Source of the DNA: Nocardioides mesophilus | Lineage (GTDB): Bacteria; Actinomycetota; Actinomycetes; Propionibacteriales; Nocardioidaceae | DNA length: 64,000 bases | Assembly (NCBI RefSeq): GCF_014395785.1 | Contig: NZ_CP060713.1 | Coordinates: 62,001 to 126,000, forward strand | Direction of reading: 5' to 3' | In this document: piece after piece, positions 8,728 through 18,650 of the stretch | Layout: each line of letters begins with the position of its first letter | How positions within the stretch are numbered: position 1 is the stretch's first letter | Notes under the pieces: generated by a model | Seen by the model: the letters and a program-made list of their open reading frames with translations, nothing else | Database searches by the model: none | What the model was told of the DNA's origin: nothing | Position numbers and translations under genes: made by a program

Positions 8728-9133
8728 GTACTCCGTCAACGGGCTGGCCGTCCCCGAGACCCTCGAGCTGCTGCACCAGCTGCTGGCCGAGGCCCGGGTG
8801 GACTACCCCGACCTGAGCGACGTCGACGCCATGCTCATCGAGACCGCCGTCATCGAGATCGCCGGCAACGTGGTGCGGCACGGCCGACCCACCTCGCAGG
8901 TCGTCTACGCCTTCACCCTGCGGGTCCTGGAGGACCGGGTGGTCGGGGTGCTGCGGCACTCCGGCGAGCGGGTGCACTGGCTGCCCGACGCGCCGATGCC
9001 CGACGACCCGCTGGCCGAGCGCGGCCGCGGGCTGGCGCTGGCCGAGGCCGCGCTCAGCGACCTGCGCTTCGACTTCGAGGGCGGCGAGAACGTCTGGACG
9101 ATGGTCCGGCTGCGCGAGTCCGCCCCCGCCTGA
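8717..9133 (+). CDS. RsbW-like anti-sigma regulatory ATPase
   Basis: A 138-residue GHKL (HATPase_c) protein of the anti-sigma serine kinase type. The N-box is ETAVIEIAGNVVRHG (about residues 43-57), with the expected Glu and Asn. The glycine-rich G2 region is AERGRGLALAEAA (about residues 99-111). The G1 region between them is poor: in place of the usual DxGxG there is HSGERVHW, so ATP binding or kinase activity may be weakened. Partners are the STAS protein and phosphatase upstream. The client sigma factor is not encoded beside it; the SigB-like gene at 36274 belongs to a different class and should not be assumed to be the target. Confidence 0.82.
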   Translation: MAGEYSVNGLAVPETLELLHQLLAEARVDYPDLSDVDAMLIETAVIEIAGNVVRHGRPTSQVVYAFTLRVLEDRVVGVLRHSGERVHWLPDAPMPDDPLAERGRGLALAEAALSDLRFDFEGGENVWTMVRLRESAPA

Positions 9134-9167
9134 TCCCGTCCGACCCCCTGACCCCGCGTGAACGGGC

Positions 9168-11894
9168 TCAGCCGGGCAGGGTGTCGCCCGGCAACGTGCT
9201 CAGTCGCCGGGTGAACCAGTCCGACCGCGCGTCGGCCACCGGCGCCACCCGGCCGACGGCGTTGAGCACGGTCGCGCCGTCCACGCCGACCAGGACCAGG
9301 TTGAGCTCGAGCGAGCTGACCTGGGGCAGGTCGTTCTTGAGCTGCGCGAGCCGCAGCAGCAGGTCCTCGACCGAGGCGACGTCGACCTCCTCGCTGCCGC
9401 GGTAGCCGAACAGCAGCGGCGCGGCCTTGATCTCGCGGACCATCTCCGCGGCCTCGCCGCCGTGCATCGGCGGGATCCGGTAGGACCGGTCGCCGAGCAG
9501 CTCGGTGGCCGCCCCGGAGACGCCGAAGGAGACGACCGGACCGAACAGCGGGTCCTCGACGCCCCCCACGGTGACCGGCACCCCGGGCGCAGCCACCCGC
9601 TGGACGATGAAGCCAGCGGCGGCAGGGTGGTCGATGATCTCGTGCATCGTGCGCCAGGCGTCGCGCATCTCCGCCTCGGTGTCGATGTTGCGCCACACGT
9701 GCGCCAGGTCGGGGCGCTGCCGCAGGTGCTCGGCGGTCGCCTTCAGCACGACGTCCCAGCCGAGCTTCTCCCCGGCGGCGACGGCGGCCTCCTCGGACTC
9801 CACCTCGAGCCGCTCCCACAGCTCGATGCCGTAGGCGCCGAGCAGCTCGCGCAGCTCCACGAAGGCCAGCTCCCGGCCCTCGGGCGAGTCCATCAGGGCG
9901 CCGTTCACAACGGTGCGGGCCCGGGCGAGGTCGACCTCCTCGGCCGGCACCAGGTCGCCCTCCGGCTTGCGGCGCCACTCGGCGTAGTCGACCACCCGGG
10001 CCAACGCACGCACGGCAGCCTCCACCGCCGGGTAGGACGGCACCGAGCCCCGGCCGGCGGTGCTGCCGGCCACGTCCGGGACCCGGAGCAGCTCCGGGAT
10101 GCCCTCGGAGCCGAGGAAGGACGAGACCAGCGGCTTGTCCGACTGCTCGCCCACGGCAGCGAGCACGTGCGCGACCTCGGTGCCGGTGGTGTTCAGCGGC
10201 GGGATGAAGACCGCGACCACCGAGTCCACCTCGGGGTCGTCGATCGCGGCGTCGAGGGCCTCCTCGAAGTCCTCCGCAGTGGCCTCCGAGCCCAGCGACA
10301 CCGGCTCGCGCACCTGCAGCCCGACCGCGGCCGCGGCGTCCGCGGCCAGCAGCCCGAGGGCGTCGGAGTTGCCGACCACCGCGACCCGGCGCCCGCGCGG
10401 CAGCGGCTGGTGGGCGACGAGCTGCGCGACGTCGAAGAGCTCGTCGAGGGTGTCCACCTGGATCACGCCTGCCTGCCGGAACATCGCGTCCACCGCGGCC
10501 TGCGGCGCCACGCTGGAGCGCACCGCGTGCCCCATCGGCACGCCCTGGGTGGTCCGGCCGGACTTCACCGCGATCACCGGCTTGCGCCGGGAGACCCGCC
10601 GCGCGATCCGGCTGAACTTGCGCGGGTTGCCGATCGACTCGAGGTAGAGCAGCACGACCTCGGTGTCGTCGTCCTCCTCCCAGTACTGCAGCAGGTCGTT
10701 GCCGGAGACGTCGGCGCGGTTGCCGGCGCTGACGAAGGTGGACAGGCCGAGGCCACGGCGGCCGACCTTCTCGAGGATCGCCACGCCGAGGGCGCCGGAC
10801 TGGCAGAAGAACCCGGCCCGGCCGCGCGGCGGCATCACCGTCGCGAGCGAGGCGTTGAGCGAGTGCTCGACGGCGGTGTTGATGATGCCGAGCGCGTTGG
10901 GGCCGACCAGGCGCAGCCCGTAGCTGCGGGCCAGCCCGACCAGGCGCCGCTGCCGGGCCCGGCCCTCGTCGCCGGTCTCGGCGAAGCCCGAGGAGACCAC
11001 CACCAGTCCGTGCACGCCCTTGGCGGCGCAGTCGAGGACCACGTCGGCCACCGAGTCCGACGGCACCGCGACCACGGCGATGTCCACCGAGTCCGGGATG
11101 TCGCCCACCGAGGCGTAGGCCGGCATCCCGGCGACCGACTCCGCGGCCGGGTTCACGACGTACACCCGGCCCTGGTAGTCGCCGAGCACCAGGTTGCGCA
11201 CCAGGGTCTGGCCGATGGTGTCCTGACGCCGGGAGGCGCCGATCACCGCGACCGACCGGGCCGCGAAGAACCGCTCGATCGAAGCCGCCTCGGCCCGGTG
11301 CTCGCGGGCCTGCATGACGCTGACGGAGGTCTCGGTGGCGTCGATCGGGAACCGGAACCGCATCACGCCGTCCTCGAAGCCGCCCACCACGTGGTAGCCG
11401 GCCTCGCGGAAGATCTGGCTCATCCGGTGGTTCTCCGGCAGCACCTCGGCCTCGAACCGGTCCACGCCGCGCTCCCGGCCGGCCTGCGCCAGGTGCTCGA
11501 GCAGCAGCTGGGCGATCCCGCGGCCCTGGTGGGCGTCCTGCACGAGGAAGGCCACCTCGGCCACCACCGGCTCGCCCTCCTCGTGGGGCAGGGTGTCGAA
11601 CCGGCCGACCGCGATGATCTTCTGCGCCACGGTCAGCACGAACGCGACCCGCTCGTGGTGGTCCACGTGGGTGAACCGCTCGACGTCACGCTCGGAGAGC
11701 CTGGGCATCGGCGCGAAGAACCTCAGGTACTTCGACTCGGCGGACACCTGCTCGTAGAACTCCACCAGCAGCTCCCGGTCCTCGCCGCTGATCGGGCGGA
11801 GGTGCGCCGCCTGGCCGTCGCGCAGCAGCACGTCGGCCTCCCAGTGACGCGGGTACGCCGCTGCCGGTGCGGACTCTGCCGGGAGGGTGCTCAC
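9168..11894 (-). CDS. GNAT acetyltransferase / acyl-CoA ligase (ADP-forming type) fusion
   Basis: A 908-residue multidomain protein of the Pat class of protein lysine acetyltransferases. In order: a GNAT domain (about 25-185, acetyl-CoA loop QDAHQGRGIAQLLLEHL), a CoA-binding Rossmann domain (about 205-300, RSVAVIGASRRQDTIG), a succinyl-CoA-ligase-like region (about 310-620, FCQSGALGVAILE) and a C-terminal ATP-grasp domain (about 680-900). Homologs with GNAT at the N terminus, such as the Streptomyces Pat enzymes, acetylate acetyl-CoA synthetase and so control acetate use. Whether the ligase part is active is unknown. It starts at GTG 11894, divergent from the topoisomerase gene. It converges with the HATPase gene, with 34 bases between the stops. 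Confidence 0.9.
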   Translation of the reverse strand: MSTLPAESAPAAAYPRHWEADVLLRDGQAAHLRPISGEDRELLVEFYEQVSAESKYLRFFAPMPRLSERDVERFTHVDHHERVAFVLTVAQKIIAVGRFDTLPHEEGEPVVAEVAFLVQDAHQGRGIAQLLLEHLAQAGRERGVDRFEAEVLPENHRMSQIFREAGYHVVGGFEDGVMRFRFPIDATETSVSVMQAREHRAEAASIERFFAARSVAVIGASRRQDTIGQTLVRNLVLGDYQGRVYVVNPAAESVAGMPAYASVGDIPDSVDIAVVAVPSDSVADVVLDCAAKGVHGLVVVSSGFAETGDEGRARQRRLVGLARSYGLRLVGPNALGIINTAVEHSLNASLATVMPPRGRAGFFCQSGALGVAILEKVGRRGLGLSTFVSAGNRADVSGNDLLQYWEEDDDTEVVLLYLESIGNPRKFSRIARRVSRRKPVIAVKSGRTTQGVPMGHAVRSSVAPQAAVDAMFRQAGVIQVDTLDELFDVAQLVAHQPLPRGRRVAVVGNSDALGLLAADAAAAVGLQVREPVSLGSEATAEDFEEALDAAIDDPEVDSVVAVFIPPLNTTGTEVAHVLAAVGEQSDKPLVSSFLGSEGIPELLRVPDVAGSTAGRGSVPSYPAVEAAVRALARVVDYAEWRRKPEGDLVPAEEVDLARARTVVNGALMDSPEGRELAFVELRELLGAYGIELWERLEVESEEAAVAAGEKLGWDVVLKATAEHLRQRPDLAHVWRNIDTEAEMRDAWRTMHEIIDHPAAAGFIVQRVAAPGVPVTVGGVEDPLFGPVVSFGVSGAATELLGDRSYRIPPMHGGEAAEMVREIKAAPLLFGYRGSEEVDVASVEDLLLRLAQLKNDLPQVSSLELNLVLVGVDGATVLNAVGRVAPVADARSDWFTRRLSTLPGDTLPG

Positions 11895-11984
11895 ACCGGA
11901 GAATCTAGCGGCTGGAGGTGAACCTCACCGACCCGCGGCGTGCCCCCGCCGGACCTGTCCGCGCCACAGGTGACAATGAGCCCC

Positions 11985-14456
11985 ATGGCACCCCGACCGC
12001 CCAGGAGCAACAGCACCCTGCCTCCCGACGACTTCGAGGAGCACATCACCGACATCGACGTCGGCGAGGAGATGCGCACCAGCTTCCTGGAGTACGCCTA
12101 CTCCGTCATCTACAGCCGCGCGCTGCCGGACGCCCGGGACGGCCTTAAGCCGGTGCAGCGCCGGATCCTCTACACGATGGCCGACATGGGCCTGCGTCCC
12201 GACCGCGGCCACGTGAAGTCCGCGCGCGTCGTCGGCGAGGTGATGGGCCGGCTGCACCCGCACGGCGACGGCGCGATCTACGACGCGCTGGTGCGGATGG
12301 TGCAGCCGTGGTCGCTGCGGGTGCCGCTCATCGACGGCCACGGCAACTTCGGCTCCCCCGACGACCCGCCCGCCGCGATGCGCTACACCGAGTGCCGGAT
12401 GGCCCCCGGGGCGGTGGCGATGACCACCTCGATCGACGAGGACACCGTCGACTTCAAGCCCAACTACGACAGCCGCGAGCTCGAGCCGAGCGTCCTCCCG
12501 GCGGCGCTGCCGAACCTGATCGTGAACGGCGCCTCCGGCATCGCGGTCGGGATGGCGACCAACATCGCCCCGCACAACCTGGTCGAGGTGGTCCAGGCGC
12601 TGCGGCACCTGGTCACGCACCCGAAGGCGTCCCTCGAGGACCTGATGCGCTTCATCCCGGGGCCCGACCTGCCCACCGGCGGCAAGATCGTCGGCCTCGA
12701 CGGGGTCCGCGACGCCTACGAGACCGGCCGCGGCACGTTCCGGATGCGGGCCACCGCCCGCGTGGAGAGCGTGACGTCCCGGCGCAAGGGCATCGTGGTC
12801 ACCGAGCTGCCCTACGGCGTCGGCCCGGAGCGGGTCATCGAGCGGATCAAGAGCCTCGTGCAGGGCAAGAAGCTCCAGGGCATCTCCGACGTGAAGGACC
12901 TCACCGACCGGCACAAGGGCCTGCGGCTGGTGATCGAGGTCAAGAACGGCTTCCACCCCGAGGCGCTCCTCGAGCAGCTCTACAAGCTGACCCCGATGGA
13001 GGACACCTTCGGCATCAACGCGGTGGCGCTCGTCGACGGTCAGCCCCGCACCCTCGGGCTCAAGGAGCTGCTGGAGGTCTACCTCGGCCACCGCTTCGAC
13101 GTCGTACGCCGGCGCTCGGTGTTCCGCCGCGGCAAGGCCGCCGACGAGCTGCACCTCGTCCAGGGCCTGCTCATCGCGATCCTCGACATCGACGAGGTCA
13201 TCCAGCTGATCCGCACCAGCGACAACGCCTCGATCGCCAAGGAGCGGCTGATCCAGGTCTTCGACCTCAGCGACCTGCAGGCGACGTACATCCTCGACAT
13301 GGCGCTGCGCCGGCTCACGAAGTTCTCCCAGATCGAGCTGGACAAGCGCCGGGAGGAGCTCGTGGCGACGATCGCGGCGCTCGACGAGATCCTCGGCGAC
13401 GACGCCCGGCTGCGGAAGGTGGTGTCCGACGAGCTGGCCGAGGTCGCCAAGACCTACGGCACCCCCCGCCGCACCGTGCTGCTCGCCTCTGCCGGACAGA
13501 CCGTCTCGGCCGCCGTCCCGCTCGAGGTGGCCGACGACCCCTGCCTCGTCTACCTCTCCTCCTCCGGGCTGCTGGCCCGCACCTCCGACGTGGAGGCGCC
13601 CGGGGAGGGCGGCGACCGCACCAAGCACGACGTGCTGGTGGCCGCGGTGCGGACCACCGCCCGCGGCCAGGTGGGCGTGCTCACCAGCCAGGGCCGGCTC
13701 GTCAAGCTCGACGTGCTCGACCTGCCGACGCTGCCGGCCACCGCCAACGCCCCACACCTGCAGGGCGGAGCCCCGCTCAGCGAGTTCCTCCCCCTGGACC
13801 CGGACGAACGGGCGCTCGGCCTGTGCGCTTTGACCGAGGACGGACCCGGCCTCGCGCTGGGCACCCGCGACGGCGTGGTCAAGCGGGTGAACCCGGAGCT
13901 GCTAGCCAACAAGGACTCCTGGGAGGTGATCCGGCTGGCCGACGGCGACGAGGTCGTCGGCGCGGTGCCGCTGCGCACCGGTGACGAGGAGCTGTGCTTC
14001 GTCAGCAGCGACGCCCAGCTGCTGCACTTCCCCGCCGGCGGGGTGCGGCCGCAGGGCCGTTCCGGTGGCGGCATCGCCGGCATCCGGCTCGCCGCCGGGC
14101 AGCGGGTGGTCTGGTTCGGCGCGCTGGCGCCCGAGGAGGACGCGGTGCTGGTCACCGCCTCCGGCGCGAGCAGCGCGCTGCCGGGCACCGAGCCGGGCTC
14201 GGTCAAGGTCACGCCCTTCAGCGAGTACCCACCCAAGGGCCGCGGCACCGGCGGAGTGCGCTGCCACCGCTTCCTCAAGGGCGAGGACACCCTGGTGCTG
14301 GCCTGGGCCGGCCGCGGCCCGGCCCGCGCGGCCGCAGCCAGCGGCGCCGCCGTCGACCTGCCGGAGGCGACCGGACGTCGGGACGGCTCCGGCGTGCCCG
14401 CCGCGCAGCCGATCCTGGCCGTCGCCGGCCCGGTCGGCACCCTGCTGGCTCCCTGA
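11985..14456 (+). CDS. parC: DNA topoisomerase IV subunit A (GyrA/ParC family)
   Basis: This type IIA topoisomerase subunit breaks and rejoins DNA to decatenate chromosomes. With the start at 11985 it has 823 residues. The catalytic tyrosine lies in AMRYTECRM (Tyr134). The N-terminal winged-helix/tower part is followed by a coiled-coil C-gate and a beta-pinwheel C-terminal domain. In the quinolone-determining stretch, [10 protein letters not shown] has Gly (residue 96) where E. coli GyrA has Ser83. ATG 11976 and GTG 11940 are alternative starts; AGGTGA at 11968-11973 is better spaced for 11985. The partner subunit is encoded at 20941-23031, 6.5 kb away. Separation of the two genes near hrdB/sigA resembles Streptomyces. 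Confidence 0.93.
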   Translation: MAPRPPRSNSTLPPDDFEEHITDIDVGEEMRTSFLEYAYSVIYSRALPDARDGLKPVQRRILYTMADMGLRPDRGHVKSARVVGEVMGRLHPHGDGAIYDALVRMVQPWSLRVPLIDGHGNFGSPDDPPAAMRYTECRMAPGAVAMTTSIDEDTVDFKPNYDSRELEPSVLPAALPNLIVNGASGIAVGMATNIAPHNLVEVVQALRHLVTHPKASLEDLMRFIPGPDLPTGGKIVGLDGVRDAYETGRGTFRMRATARVESVTSRRKGIVVTELPYGVGPERVIERIKSLVQGKKLQGISDVKDLTDRHKGLRLVIEVKNGFHPEALLEQLYKLTPMEDTFGINAVALVDGQPRTLGLKELLEVYLGHRFDVVRRRSVFRRGKAADELHLVQGLLIAILDIDEVIQLIRTSDNASIAKERLIQVFDLSDLQATYILDMALRRLTKFSQIELDKRREELVATIAALDEILGDDARLRKVVSDELAEVAKTYGTPRRTVLLASAGQTVSAAVPLEVADDPCLVYLSSSGLLARTSDVEAPGEGGDRTKHDVLVAAVRTTARGQVGVLTSQGRLVKLDVLDLPTLPATANAPHLQGGAPLSEFLPLDPDERALGLCALTEDGPGLALGTRDGVVKRVNPELLANKDSWEVIRLADGDEVVGAVPLRTGDEELCFVSSDAQLLHFPAGGVRPQGRSGGGIAGIRLAAGQRVVWFGALAPEEDAVLVTASGASSALPGTEPGSVKVTPFSEYPPKGRGTGGVRCHRFLKGEDTLVLAWAGRGPARAAAASGAAVDLPEATGRRDGSGVPAAQPILAVAGPVGTLLAP

Positions 14457-14507
14457 CCCTCCGCTGTCCGACCCGCCGGGTCAGGCTCGGCATGAAAGGC
14501 TTCGCCC

Positions 14508-15245
14508 ATGACGCTCCTCCCGCGCACCGGGACGGCTGCCGCCCTCCGCGCGCGCCCGCACTCCCGCTCCCGCGTCGCCCTCGCCCTGCTCGGCGTGCTG
14601 CTGGCGGCCCCGCTCGCCGCCTGCTCGGGCAGCCAGGCGCAGGCACAGAGTCCCGAGGAGACCTTGGCCTCCGCCAAGGCCGCGCTCGACGAGACCTCGG
14701 GGGTGCGGCTCTCGCTGCAGGTCGACAACCTGCCCCGCGGCGTCAACGGCCTGGTCAGCGCCGAGGGCGTCGCCACCCACGACCCGGCTTTCGACGGCAC
14801 GATCAAGGTGGCCGCCGCGGTGACCGCCGACGCGGCCGTGATCGCCGTCGACGGCAAGGTCTACGCGATGCTGCCGTTCACCCAGAAGTACGTCGAGATC
14901 GACCCTTCGGACTACTCCGCCCCGGACCCGGCCGACCTGATGTCCACCGAGGACGGCCTCTCCTCGCTGCTCACCTCGGCCGAGGACGTCGAGCAGGGCA
15001 ACGAGGTCCGCGACGGCGAGGACGTGCTGACCACCTACACCGGCACGCTCGCCGGTGACCTGGTCGCGGCGATCATCCCGACGGCCTCCCCGGACGGCCA
15101 GTTCGACGTGACCTTCACCCTCGACGACTCCGACCGGGTCACCGAGATCCTCATGACCGGGCCGTTCTATCCCGCGGCCGCCGACGTCAGCTACACCGTG
15201 GACCTCGAGGACTACGGCGTGAAGAAGGAGATCACCGCTCCGTGA
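14508..15245 (+). CDS. LprG/LppX-type lipoprotein
   Basis: A 245-residue lipoprotein with a lipobox LAAC (lipidated Cys39) after a basic, then hydrophobic signal peptide. The mature part matches the LppX/LprAFG beta-sandwich fold: SPEETLASAKAALDETSGV near the start and the IAVDGKVYAMLPFTQKYVEI strand region (about residues 117-136). In mycobacteria LprG binds triacylated glycolipids and works with the MFS protein P55 (Rv1410c) to move lipids to the cell surface. Here an MFS gene follows with a 4-base GTGA overlap, which supports the same pairing. The start ATG has AAAGG about 12 bases upstream. Confidence 0.88.
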   Translation: MTLLPRTGTAAALRARPHSRSRVALALLGVLLAAPLAACSGSQAQAQSPEETLASAKAALDETSGVRLSLQVDNLPRGVNGLVSAEGVATHDPAFDGTIKVAAAVTADAAVIAVDGKVYAMLPFTQKYVEIDPSDYSAPDPADLMSTEDGLSSLLTSAEDVEQGNEVRDGEDVLTTYTGTLAGDLVAAIIPTASPDGQFDVTFTLDDSDRVTEILMTGPFYPAAADVSYTVDLEDYGVKKEITAP

Positions 15246-17142
15246 GCGACCACGGCGCCCCCGCGGCACCACCGCCGGCGGGGCAGCCGGCCCCGCGGGC
15301 GGTCCCGGCCGACGCCCGGGCGCTGCTGGCGCTGGCCGCCGTCTCGGTCGGGTTCGCCGCCGCCGACACCTACGTCGTGGTGCTCGCGCTGCCCGACATG
15401 ATGGCCGGCTCCGGCCTCGGGATCGACGAGCTGCAGCGGGCCGCCCCGATCATCTCCGGCTTCCTGCTCGGCTACGTCGCGGTGCTCCCCCTGATCGGGC
15501 GGATCGCGGACCTGCGCGGCCGGCTGCCGGTGCTCGTCGGCTCGCTGGTCGTCTTCGCCCTCGGCTCGCTGGTCACCGCAGCCGCCTACGACCTGCCCAG
15601 CATGGTCTCCGGCCGGTTCCTGCAAGGGGTCGGCGGCGGTGGCCTGGTGCCGGCGACGCTGGCGCTGGTGGCCGACCTCTACCCGCCGCACCGGCGCGGC
15701 GTGCCGCTCGGGGTGGTCGGCGCGGTGCAGGAGGTGGGCAGCGTGCTCGGGCCGCTGTACGGCGCGGTGGTGCTCGCGGTCGCTCCGTGGCAGGGCATCT
15801 TCGCGCTGAACGCCCTGGTCGCCGGGGCCCTGGTCGTGGCGCTGCTGGTGCTCCGCCGCCGCGCGGGCGGCCGGCCGGGGCGCGCCGGCCGGTTGGGAAC
15901 CCTCCCCGAATCCAAATCCGAATCCGAAACCGGCACCGGCACGGGCGGTGCCGCCCGCGCGGCGGCCGGACCGGAGGCGCCGGGGCCGACCGACTGGCCC
16001 GGGCTCGTGCTGGCCGGAGCGACGCTGCTGGCGCTGCTGCTGGTGCTGCTCGAGCCGGCGCCACTGGCCACGGACGTCACGCTCGGGCTGGCCTTCGTCC
16101 CGGCCGTCGGCGACTCCCGGTGGACCACGCCGCTGGCGCTGACCCTGCTCGTGCTCGCCGGGGCGTTGCTGGCCCGCTGCCTGCTCGCGGCGCACCCGGT
16201 GCTCGACGTACGCCGCTGGCGCAGGCTGGCCGCCGCCACCGACGTACCCGGGGCGTTGCTGCTGGCGCTGGCGCTGGCCGGGGTGATCCTGGCCTTCGCG
16301 ACCGCCGATCCGCAGGTCGCGGTGTTCTCCCCGCCGGGCCCTGGCTGCTGGCCCTCGCCGCCCTCGCCGCGGTCGCGTTCGGGTGGCGCAACCACACCAG
16401 CCGGCATCCGCTCGTTCCCCACGGGGCCCTGCGCCGGCCCGCGGCCTGGGGCGCGCTGGTGGTCAGCTTCCTGGTCGGCGCCGCGCTGATCGCGGCGCTG
16501 GTCGACGTCCCGCTGTTCGCCCGCGTCACCGTCTACCCCGACTCCCAGCTCGACGCCGCGCTGGTGCTGGTGCGGCTGCTCGTCGCGCTGCCGGTGGGGG
16601 CGCTGCTCGGAGGGACGCTGGTGCGCCGGCTCTCGCCCGGGCCGGTGACCGCCGCGGGGATGGTGCTCGCCGCGTGCGGCTTCGTGTGGATGTCTCAGTG
16701 GGGCCTGACCAGCCTCGAGCACCCGCTCAGCACGGTGCCGCTGGTGATGACCGGCCTCGGCTTCGGACTGGCCCTGGCCCCGGTGAACGCCGCGCTGCTC
16801 GCGTCGACCGCCGACCAGGTGCACGGCGTGGCCAGCGCGCTGCTGGTGGTGGCCCGGATGGTGGGGATGCTGGTCGGCATCAGTGCGCTGACCACGATCG
16901 GCCTGCGGCGCTACTACGCGGTGCAGATCGGCCTGCCGTCCCCGACAGAGGTGTGCAGCACCAGCACCCAGTGCGCGGACTACACCCGGTTGCTCAAGGA
17001 GGCCGGGCTGGCCCAGCTGCAGACCGTCTTCGTCGGCGCGGCCGTCTGCGCGGTCCTCGCGGCCGTGGTCGCGCTGTGGGTCTTCCGCGACTCGCTGGTC
17101 GCCGACCGGTCCGTCACCGACGACGTGGCGGTGCCGCGGTGA
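15242..17142 (+). pseudogene. P55-like MFS transporter, frameshifted
   Basis: The gene begins with GTG at 15242, overlapping the lipoprotein stop, and would encode about 633 residues with some 14 membrane helices. The frame breaks near 16337-16341 (GGGCCC). Upstream the product reads ...TADPQVAVFSPPG; downstream, one frame over, it continues PWLLALAALAAVAFGW to the stop at 17142. A single missing base restores one open frame. The N-terminal part has the helix 1-2 and IADLRGRLPV motif-A segments. The second half has PVNAALLASTADQVHG. A low-complexity linker (ESKSESETGTGTGG, 15907-15950) follows helix 6. By family this exports lipids with LprG. It is either a real recent mutation or a sequencing error; I cannot tell which. 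Confidence 0.85.
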
Positions 17143-18098
17143 GCGGCGCGCCGCGGTGCAGCGACGGCTCTGCCGCCGCCGGCGAGCAGCTGGCCGGCTC
17201 CGCCCCGCTGGCGCGTGCCTGGGTCGGGCTCGAGCAGGACGGCCCGTGGGGGGCCAAGGCGTTCACCGCGAGCCACCTCGACCCCAATCTCGGAGCGCTC
17301 ATCGAGGCGCGGGCAGCGGCCCACGACGTACGTCCGGTGCTGCTGCGCCGGCCAGGGCGGCACGCGGACCCTGCGGACACTCCTCGTCCGGCGGCCACGG
17401 CTCTCCCCGGACGGCCGCGGCACGTGCTGGTCGCGCACACGGCGCCCGGCCGTACCTGGCTGCTCGAGGGCACGGTCGCCGACCCGGCCGAGGTGGGCGC
17501 ACTCGACTGGGCGGCCGCCGCTGCCGGAGACGCCGACGCCGTACGCCGGTCGCTGCCCGGCCTCTCGGCGGTGCACCGGCCACTTCTGCTGGTCTGCACC
17601 AACGGCACCCGCGACCTCTGCTGCGCGGTGACCGGACGCCCGCTGGCGCTCGGTCTGGCCGGCGCGCGGCCCGGCCAGGTCTGGGAGGTCACGCACACCT
17701 CCGGCCACCGGTTCGCACCGACGGCGGTGCTGCTGCCGGCGGGGACCCTGCATGGCCGGCTCGACGTCCAAGCGGCCGGCGCCCTACTGGATGCGGCGGC
17801 GAGCGGCCGCACCGTGCTGGACGACGGGCACCGCGGCCGGTCGAGCTGGCCCCCGCCCGGGCAGGTCGCCGAGCTCGCCGTACGCCGCCGGCTGGGCGAG
17901 ACCGGCCTCGACGCGCTCGACGTCCTCGAGGTCGCCGAGCAGGGCGAGCACGCATGGCGGTGCACCGTCAGCGGCCCCGACGGCGGCCGGTTCCGGGTCG
18001 AGGTGCGCTCCGAGGCCGACGGTGCGGTGCGGGCCGAGTCCTGCGGCAAGGCGGCGGTGCCGCTGCGGCGCTGGCACGCCGAGGTGCACACCTCGTGA
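17139..18098 (+). CDS. sucrase/ferredoxin-like family protein
   Basis: A 319-residue protein of the sucrase/ferredoxin-like family (thioredoxin-fold, 2Fe-2S-type). The C-terminal half contains CTNGTRDLCC (about residue 155) and VTHTSGHRFAPTAVLLP (about residues 184-200), the conserved Cys and His segments of this family. The N-terminal part has PWGAKAF, also conserved. The cellular role is not established; an electron-transfer role is inferred from the cluster motif. The GTG start at 17139 overlaps the MFS stop (GTGA), so the gene probably belongs to the lipoprotein-MFS transcript. No signal peptide is present. Confidence 0.82.
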   Translation: MSGAPRCSDGSAAAGEQLAGSAPLARAWVGLEQDGPWGAKAFTASHLDPNLGALIEARAAAHDVRPVLLRRPGRHADPADTPRPAATALPGRPRHVLVAHTAPGRTWLLEGTVADPAEVGALDWAAAAAGDADAVRRSLPGLSAVHRPLLLVCTNGTRDLCCAVTGRPLALGLAGARPGQVWEVTHTSGHRFAPTAVLLPAGTLHGRLDVQAAGALLDAAASGRTVLDDGHRGRSSWPPPGQVAELAVRRRLGETGLDALDVLEVAEQGEHAWRCTVSGPDGGRFRVEVRSEADGAVRAESCGKAAVPLRRWHAEVHTS

Positions 18099-18152
18099 CA
18101 CGAGGTGAGACCTCGATCGTCGCGCCTCCCCGGACTTGGTAAGTTGCGAGTC

Positions 18153-18650
18153 GTGACTGATGCGTTCGACGACCTCCTCAGCGCCAACCGCCACTTCGCG
18201 GAGAACTTCTCGCTCAGCGGCTTCGACGGAGTGGCCCGCGCCGGTGTCGCGGTGGTCACCTGCATGGACTCGCGGATCGACCCGATGGGGATGATCGGCC
18301 TGTCCCCCGGCGATGCCAAGATCTTCCGCAACCCGGGCGGGCGCGTGACCGACGCCGCGCTCGAGGCGCTGATCCTCGGCGTGCACCTGCTCAACGTCGG
18401 CCGGATCCTGGTGGTCCCGCACACGCGGTGCGCGATGGCCTCGTCGACGCTCGAGGAGCTGCGCGAGCGGGTCGGCGACTCGGCCGGCCAGGACGCGTCC
18501 TGGCAGCACTTCGGGGTGGTGGAGGACCAGCGGGCTGCTCTCGACGAAGACGTCCAGCGGGTCAAGAGCCACCCGCTGATCCCCGGGCACATCGCGGTCG
18601 GCGGGTTCCTCTACGACGTCGACACCGGTCTGCTCGAGCCGGTCGTCTGA
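18153..18650 (+). CDS. beta-class carbonic anhydrase
   Basis: This 165-residue protein would interconvert CO2 and bicarbonate. Zinc ligands are visible as Cys in VVTCMDSRID (about residue 36) and His-Cys in PHTRCAM (about residues 91-94); the Asp-Arg dyad is in CMDSR. Its length matches the small clade that includes mycobacterial Rv1284. The GTG at 18153 is preferred because homology starts there (TDAFDDLLSANRHF); an upstream in-frame start at 18105 would add a non-conserved stretch. It lies 54 bases after the sucrase-like gene in the same direction. Confidence 0.92.
   Translation: MTDAFDDLLSANRHFAENFSLSGFDGVARAGVAVVTCMDSRIDPMGMIGLSPGDAKIFRNPGGRVTDAALEALILGVHLLNVGRILVVPHTRCAMASSTLEELRERVGDSAGQDASWQHFGVVEDQRAALDEDVQRVKSHPLIPGHIAVGGFLYDVDTGLLEPVV

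Noticed and set aside
8392-9133. Assigning the SigB-like factor (36274-37224) as client of the STAS/HATPase module
   Set aside because: Bacillus SigB, the usual client, is a different sigma class; the gene here is a group 2 housekeeping-like factor 27 kb away.
9462-11921. Plus-strand open frame of 819 codons opposite the GNAT-ligase gene
   Set aside because: Composition is His/Gly/Arg/Val-rich without domains; it is the antisense shadow of the 908-residue protein in GC-rich DNA.
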